A stretch of DNA of 54,488 bases from an uncultured Oscillospiraceae bacterium (lineage in GTDB: Bacteria > Bacillota > Clostridia > Oscillospirales > Acutalibacteraceae), in NCBI GenBank assembly GCA_902492045.1, contig CABUKB010000011.1:1-54488 (forward strand). Reading direction: 5' to 3'. The position numbers and the translations under genes are program-made. Every line of letters starts with the position of its first letter. The first letter of the stretch is position 1. This document shows positions 50,781-54,488 of the stretch, in pieces. The notes below the pieces were generated by a model, which was not told the origin of the DNA, made no database searches, and worked only from the letters and a program-made list of their open reading frames with translations.

Positions 50781-51833
50781 ATGTCATCCATTCGCAAACG
50801 CTTTCTGGCTATTCTGCTGGCGACGATGCTGGTCTGTGCGGCTTTTGCCGGCACGTCCGTTTCGGCGGCATCAACCGGAAAGCAGATTACCGTCATTCCC
50901 AACACAGATGAACAGCCCTTTATCCGGCAGTTTCTGCCCAAATCCCTGTTCGGATCCGGCGGGCCTTTCACCATCCATGTCCAGGTGAAGATCGAGGATT
51001 TCAAAAAGACCAAGATCGACGGAAAGGTCTTTGCGAACATATGGGATGGACGGGTTGAATCCGAATCGGTCGTCCGGCTGGCCGCTTATACCAAGAATAC
51101 GGACTGGATTGATGTCACCCTGACCGATGTCTGCGAACAGTATAATGCTGGGATGAAGGCGGGGGATCCCATCACTTTCGAGAACGTCAAAGGAATCTGG
51201 CTGAATGGAAAACTGCAGGACTACATTTTGTTCGACATGGGCATGCTGTGGTCGACGGGCAAGGCGACCTTCCGCAACTTTGAAGTGACCAACGCGGCCG
51301 GAGAAGTCGTGTATTCCTGGGCGACCGAAGAGGATCTCCAGGGTGTGGAGAATGTAATGGATATTGAAAATCCTCAGACCCTCATCATGAAGGGTTCGTT
51401 TGGCGACAGCTCCGGGCAGCTTCTGGTGTCCGATTCGACGGAAGATGTGCCGTCCGTTCCGACGACGGAGCCTCCCGCATATGAGGATCCGCAACCCGGC
51501 GATTCTCCCACCGATGCCCCCTCCGACGCGACGGATGCGCCGACCGGCGGCGGGGATTCGACGACCAGTCCGGTTTCGGAGGACCCGGTCGCGACCACCG
51601 ATCCGTCTACCGACGTGACCGGTGACGACACTTCGGACGTTGATTCGGATCCTTCCTCCAAGGATTCGTCAGCCGATTCGTCGGCTGCCGCCGTGGTAGG
51701 GGAACCGGAAGAAGACGGGGGTTCCTTCCCGATCTGGATCCCGATTGTGATCGTTGTGGGCGTCATCGTGGTGGCTGGTGTCGTTCTGCTCGTACTCTGG
51801 AAACTTAAGAAACTTCCCTGGGTAAAAGAATAA
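50781..51833 (+). CDS. Secreted, membrane-anchored protein, tandem paralog 1
   Basis: A 350-residue cell-surface protein. The signal peptide (about 5-28, AVSAAS-like cut) is followed by a beta-rich domain of about 180 residues (KQITVIPNTDEQPFIRQFLP, VNV-like strands, LWSTGKATFRNFEVTNAAGEVVYSW) that looks like a carbohydrate-binding jelly roll, though I cannot name a family. A Thr/Ser/Asp/Pro-rich linker (about 225-310) leads to one membrane span (PIWIPIVIVVGVIVVAG) and a short basic tail KLKKLPWVKE. It is not an LPXTG substrate. AAGGAGGAG precedes ATG 50781. It duplicates the next gene. Confidence 0.78.
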   Translation: MSSIRKRFLAILLATMLVCAAFAGTSVSAASTGKQITVIPNTDEQPFIRQFLPKSLFGSGGPFTIHVQVKIEDFKKTKIDGKVFANIWDGRVESESVVRLAAYTKNTDWIDVTLTDVCEQYNAGMKAGDPITFENVKGIWLNGKLQDYILFDMGMLWSTGKATFRNFEVTNAAGEVVYSWATEEDLQGVENVMDIENPQTLIMKGSFGDSSGQLLVSDSTEDVPSVPTTEPPAYEDPQPGDSPTDAPSDATDAPTGGGDSTTSPVSEDPVATTDPSTDVTGDDTSDVDSDPSSKDSSADSSAAAVVGEPEEDGGSFPIWIPIVIVVGVIVVAGVVLLVLWKLKKLPWVKE

Positions 51834-51847
51834 TCTTAAGCTGGACG

Positions 51848-51884
51848 AAGCCCGGGTATATTCCTAAAGAATATACCCGGGCTT
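51848..51884 (+). terminator. Terminator between the two paralogs
   Basis: AAGCCCGGGTATATTC and its exact complement (51869-51884) around CTAAA, 15 bases after the stop. It shows the two paralogs are transcribed separately. Confidence 0.75.
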
Positions 51885-51943
51885 CTGCTCGCGTTTATAC
51901 CTTTTTTACAAAAAAAAGTTTAGTGAATAAAAAAAATTGGCCA

Positions 51944-51972
51944 TTGATAGCGGCTGAATAATGTTGTAAAAT
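51944..51972 (+). promoter_or_regulatory. Promoter of surface paralog 2
   Basis: TTGATA (51944-51949), 17 bases, TAAAAT (51967-51972), with the same layout and spacing as paralog 1. Confidence 0.65.
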
Positions 51973-52020
51973 AAAGACGAATCCGCAAATAAGCCGTTTG
52001 CTATGATAGGAGGAGAGAAA

Positions 52021-53079
52021 ATGCGTTCGATTCGCACACGTATTTTGGCCGTTCTGCTGGCGGTGATGCTGGTCTGTGCAGGTTTTACCGGCATGTCTGT
52101 TTCGGCAGAATCGGCGGGAAAGCAGCTGACCATCATTCCCAATACAGATGATCAGCCTTTTATCCGGCAGTATCTGCCCAAGTCCATATTCGGGACCGGC
52201 GGCCCCTTCACCATCAACATGCAGGTGAAGATCGAAAACTTTAAGAAGACCCATGTAGACGCTTTAGTCTATGTCGACATTTGGGACGATCGGGTTGAAG
52301 GCAAGTCCGTTAACGGCTATTTTAACTACAGCAAAAGCACCGACTGGATCGACGTCAAGATGACCGATGTTGTCGAAAAATATGGCATTGGTCTCAAAGC
52401 GGGAGATCCCATTACCTTCGATAATGTGAAGGGTATGTGGCAGAACGGAAAACTGCAGGACTATATTCTGCTTGATATGGGCATGTTGTTTGCAGAGGGG
52501 ACTGTGACTTTCCGCAATTTGGAAATTACGAACGCGGCCGGAGAGGTCGTCTACTCCTGGGCGACGGAACCGGATCTTGAGGGAATCGAGGATTTGTCCG
52601 AAATGGAAAATCCCACGCCGATAATAACCAAAGCTTCGTTTGGCGACTGGTCGGGACAGGTGCGGGTATCCGACGCGGATACCACGCCGCCGACCGTGCC
52701 GACGACGGCCCCTCCCGTATATGAGGATCCGCAGCCCGGCGATTCTCCCACCGATGCCCCCTCCGGCGTGACGGATGCGCCGACCGGCGGCGGGGATTCG
52801 ACGAGTCCGGTTTCGGAGGACCCAGCTGCGACCACCGATCCGTCTACCGACGTGACCGGGGATGACGCTTCGGACGTTGATTCGGATTCCTCCTCCAAGG
52901 ATTCGTCGGCCGATTCGTCAGCTGCCGCCGTGGTAGGGGAACCGGAAGAAGACGGGGGATCCTTCCCGATCTGGATCCCGATTGTGATCGTTGTGGGCGT
53001 CCTCGTGGCGGCCGGTGTCGTTCTGCTCGTCCTCTGGAAGCTCAACAAACTTCCCTGGGTGAAAAAAGAACAGGAATAA
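52021..53079 (+). CDS. Secreted, membrane-anchored protein, tandem paralog 2
   Basis: A 352-residue homolog of the preceding gene with the same order: signal peptide (1-29), beta-rich domain (KQLTIIPNTDDQPFIRQYLP; FAEGTVTFRNLEITNAAGEVVYSW), Ser/Thr/Asp/Pro linker, one membrane span and basic tail KLNKLPWVKK. The extracellular domain differs at many positions, but the linker and span are almost identical in DNA as well as protein. GATAGGAGGAGAG precedes ATG 52021. Ligand unknown; the pair may display related binding domains on long stalks. Confidence 0.78.
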   Translation: MRSIRTRILAVLLAVMLVCAGFTGMSVSAESAGKQLTIIPNTDDQPFIRQYLPKSIFGTGGPFTINMQVKIENFKKTHVDALVYVDIWDDRVEGKSVNGYFNYSKSTDWIDVKMTDVVEKYGIGLKAGDPITFDNVKGMWQNGKLQDYILLDMGMLFAEGTVTFRNLEITNAAGEVVYSWATEPDLEGIEDLSEMENPTPIITKASFGDWSGQVRVSDADTTPPTVPTTAPPVYEDPQPGDSPTDAPSGVTDAPTGGGDSTSPVSEDPAATTDPSTDVTGDDASDVDSDSSSKDSSADSSAAAVVGEPEEDGGSFPIWIPIVIVVGVLVAAGVVLLVLWKLNKLPWVKKEQE

Positions 53080-53119
53080 TCCCCGACAGATTTCTCGTAT
53101 AATCGCCCATCATAACATA

Positions 53120-53164
53120 AAAACCCTCCGCCCGCAGCATTTTATGCTACGGGCGGAGGGTTTT
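53120..53164. terminator. Bidirectional terminator
   Basis: AAAACCCTCCGCCCG (53120-53134) and its complement (53150-53164), with a further inner AGCAT/ATGCT stem. The outer A4/T4 give U tails on both strands. It serves paralog 2 and the convergent acyltransferase remnant. Confidence 0.88.
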
Positions 53165-53240
53165 CTGCGGGCCTATAACCTGATACACAGCATGTACGCC
53201 GCGCGTACATTTCGACAATAGGAACAGGAAAACGGTGTGC

Positions 53241-54144
53241 TTATATCCAAGTGTCGACCGGAAAGGATTCCGGAGCCTTCTCGAGCTGATCCGGATTCTT
53301 CAGGAGCTTTTTCATGGAACGGAAGGATTCGGCGAAATAATATCCGTCGCAGATCCGTTCATCAACCACAAAGCGCAGACGAATGACCCGTTTTTCCCGA
53401 ACGGTTCCGTCGTCCTGTTTGTCGAGGATTGTTTCTTTTTTCCCCATCGCCATAAAGATAGAGGTGGTGCCGAAATCATAGATATGATGGTATACCGGCC
53501 CGATGCCCAAAGAGCCGACATCGGTGATATACATGGTGGTATGAAACGGGCTTAACCGGTTAAGGGCCTTGGGCATAAGCCCGAAATGGTCCAGCATATT
53601 AATTATTGTTCACGATTGCACGTGTCAGCCAGGCGGGACAGGTATTCGATATGCGCGCGACCATATCCGTGTCGTTTTCGACATCGGGGTCCTTGGCCTC
53701 GTGTAAAATAGCCCCGTTGATTTTCTCATACACGTCAAAAACCGTATCCGTCCCTTCAAAATTCGGTTTGATGACCACATCTTCGGAATCTTTGGACAGG
53801 CTGGGTTTCACGGTCATGGAGATGGTCAGCCGGTTGCGGGCGTAGATTTTCCCGCCCACGACAAAACGGTTAAGCCACGGGCGGAGGGTGATCATACGCA
53901 CACTGGCCGCGATAAACAAGTGGAACATGGAAAAGCCGGGCATGTTTCGGTCTTTCCGGAGATGCCGCACATATTTCTCGAGCGCCTCGATTTCCACAAC
54001 ATCGTCAAACAAAACCGAACTGTCCGAACGGCGTTTCATAATATGGGGCATAACAGCAAAAAACGACTGGGTATGCCGCAGACGCCAGCCGTCATACCGA
54101 TCTCCAAAGCGCCGTTTTCTTGTTTCTGGCATAATCGCGTTCAT
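53241..54144 (-). pseudogene. 2-oxoacid dehydrogenase E2/CAT-fold acyltransferase, frameshifted
   Basis: Two adjacent minus-strand frames, 53599-54144 (181 residues) and 53241-53597 (118), together make one protein of the clostridial E2-like acyltransferase family. The first ends RAIVNNN-stop, and the second continues in the +1 frame with MLDHFGLMPKAL, exactly where the family has its continuous helix after the FxxRFxxxxL segment. Conserved parts are RRFGDRYDGWRLR at the start, FHLFIAASVRMITLRPWLNRFV near 75, YITDVGSLG and VDERICDGYYFAESF at the end. A one-base gain or two-base loss in the A/T-rich GTGAACAATAATTAAT explains the break. Either a dead gene or a sequencing/assembly error; no slippery heptamer is obvious. 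Confidence 0.8.
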
Positions 54145-54488
54145 CCTTTCATAGACACGCTGTAGAGCGAGGCACTCTTATTCAGCGTGCGGATCCTCTG
54201 TTCAGGGGAAACCCAAAGGAAAACCGGCACGGCCATACAGGAGATTTTCTGTGCTTTATACGAGATTCCTGGTGCCGCATACCATCTATTCATTATATCA
54301 TCTCACAAGTGGCTGTCAACTGGGCAAATGACAAAGGCTTTCCCTTGAATTGTATGTGATACAATGATGTGTGACAGATAAGGAATAAAAAAAGGTAGCG
54401 AATAGGGATGGCCTGTGTTAAGGTTGAGTTGCTAAGACAAAACCGAAAGGCAGGTGCCACCCTATCCGCTATGAATACGATAACACAA
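54145..54488. other. Intergenic DNA to the window end
   Basis: Upstream region of the acyltransferase remnant (A/T-rich promoter area near 54280-54350), then the terminal repeat. A TACAAT word at 54359-54364 before the repeat may be the -10 element of a transcript reading into it. No gene was found. Confidence 0.5.
54356..54488. repeat. Terminal copy of a dispersed repeat (right end)
   Basis: Reverse complement of the left-end element. The last 55 bases are exactly identical to bases 1-55, followed by one substitution and then similarity with a few changes and small gaps until TACAATGATGTGTGACA near 54359. AATAGGGATGGCC (about 54400) pairs with GGTGCCACCCTAT (about 54453), so the element folds into a hairpin about 80 nt long. 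Identity unknown. Confidence 0.85.

Noticed and set aside
51478..53045. Repeated SDAPT-type DNA in the paralogs as a CRISPR or tandem repeat array
   Set aside because: It is a coding low-complexity linker present once per gene, with no regular repeat-spacer structure.
1..54488. Terminal inverted repeats as evidence of a large transposon, integrative element or linear plasmid
   Set aside because: The interior is ordinary chromosomal housekeeping genes, there is no transposase, integrase or replication gene, and the exact 55-base identity fits an assembly node.
1..54488. tRNA, rRNA, tmRNA, 6S or CRISPR loci
   Set aside because: No cloverleaf with the GGTTCRANYC arm, rRNA segment or regular spaced repeat was recognised by eye on either strand.

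Overview
The window looks like one complete assembly contig from the chromosome of an anaerobic, probably spore-forming Clostridia (Bacillota), most like the Oscillospirales/Ruminococcaceae side of the class. This rests on mid-to-high G+C, strong AGGAGG ribosome sites, a T-box leader, Rex, a clostridial AbrB with a C-terminal zinc knuckle, FeoAB iron uptake, acetate kinase, a SpoVB-type flippase, SpoIID-like/peptidoglycan-binding proteins, and a purine operon that splits PurH into separate AICAR transformylase and PurO-type cyclohydrolase. No phage, CRISPR array, rRNA or tRNA gene was recognised. Both ends are copies of one dispersed repeat in opposite orientation. They are identical for exactly 55 bases and then differ, which is what a de Bruijn assembly break (k=55) gives, so they are not evidence of a transposon.

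Layout. 0.2-8.0 kb: aconitase and Rex, then ilvB-ilvN-leuC-leuD-DUF436 behind a leucine T-box leader (specifier CTC) with a consensus promoter. 8.5-11.5 kb: TmcAL (tRNA-Met acetate ligase) divergent from acetate kinase, then AbrB. 11.7-14.2 kb: feoA-feoB behind an inverted-repeat operator. 14.2-24.9 kb: mixed single genes: a lipoprotein alpha/beta hydrolase, a TetR regulator with an ABC exporter-fold pair, a CmpB-type membrane protein, cardiolipin synthase, a secreted metallophosphoesterase and a GT2-GtrA fusion. 25.1-33.1 kb: purE-C-F-M-N-purO-AICARFT-D, with a leader ORF overlapping an attenuator ahead of purE and a second terminator/promoter between purC and purF. 33.4-38.0 kb: a divergent type IIA topoisomerase B/A pair with an unannotated 56-codon gene between them. 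38.2-40.8 kb: secG and RNase R. 40.8-45.7 kb: an unrecognised gene with a long structured leader, a subtilase, and an ECF sigma/anti-sigma pair. 46-50.6 kb: a SpoVB-like flippase and three spore/cell-wall type proteins. 50.7-53.1 kb: two tandem secreted membrane-anchored paralogs. 53.2-54.1 kb: a frameshifted E2/CAT-fold acyltransferase.

Points of most interest. (1) PurF has Gly in place of the N-terminal catalytic Cys but keeps the Fe-S ligands and PRPP site. (2) A roughly 370-nt leader of the unknown gene at 40.8-41.5 kb carries two copies of a hairpin motif, a perfect 15-bp long-range inverted repeat and a terminator-like stem, and matches no riboswitch class I can name. (3) The purE leader ORF overlaps the attenuator. 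(4) The 56-codon DGPTS protein lies inside the topoisomerase operon. (5) An AAAGTTAG half-site is shared between the feoA operator and the perfect palindrome ahead of the ABC pair, suggesting those transporters respond to iron. (6) The tandem surface paralogs have almost identical 3' halves and diverged binding domains.
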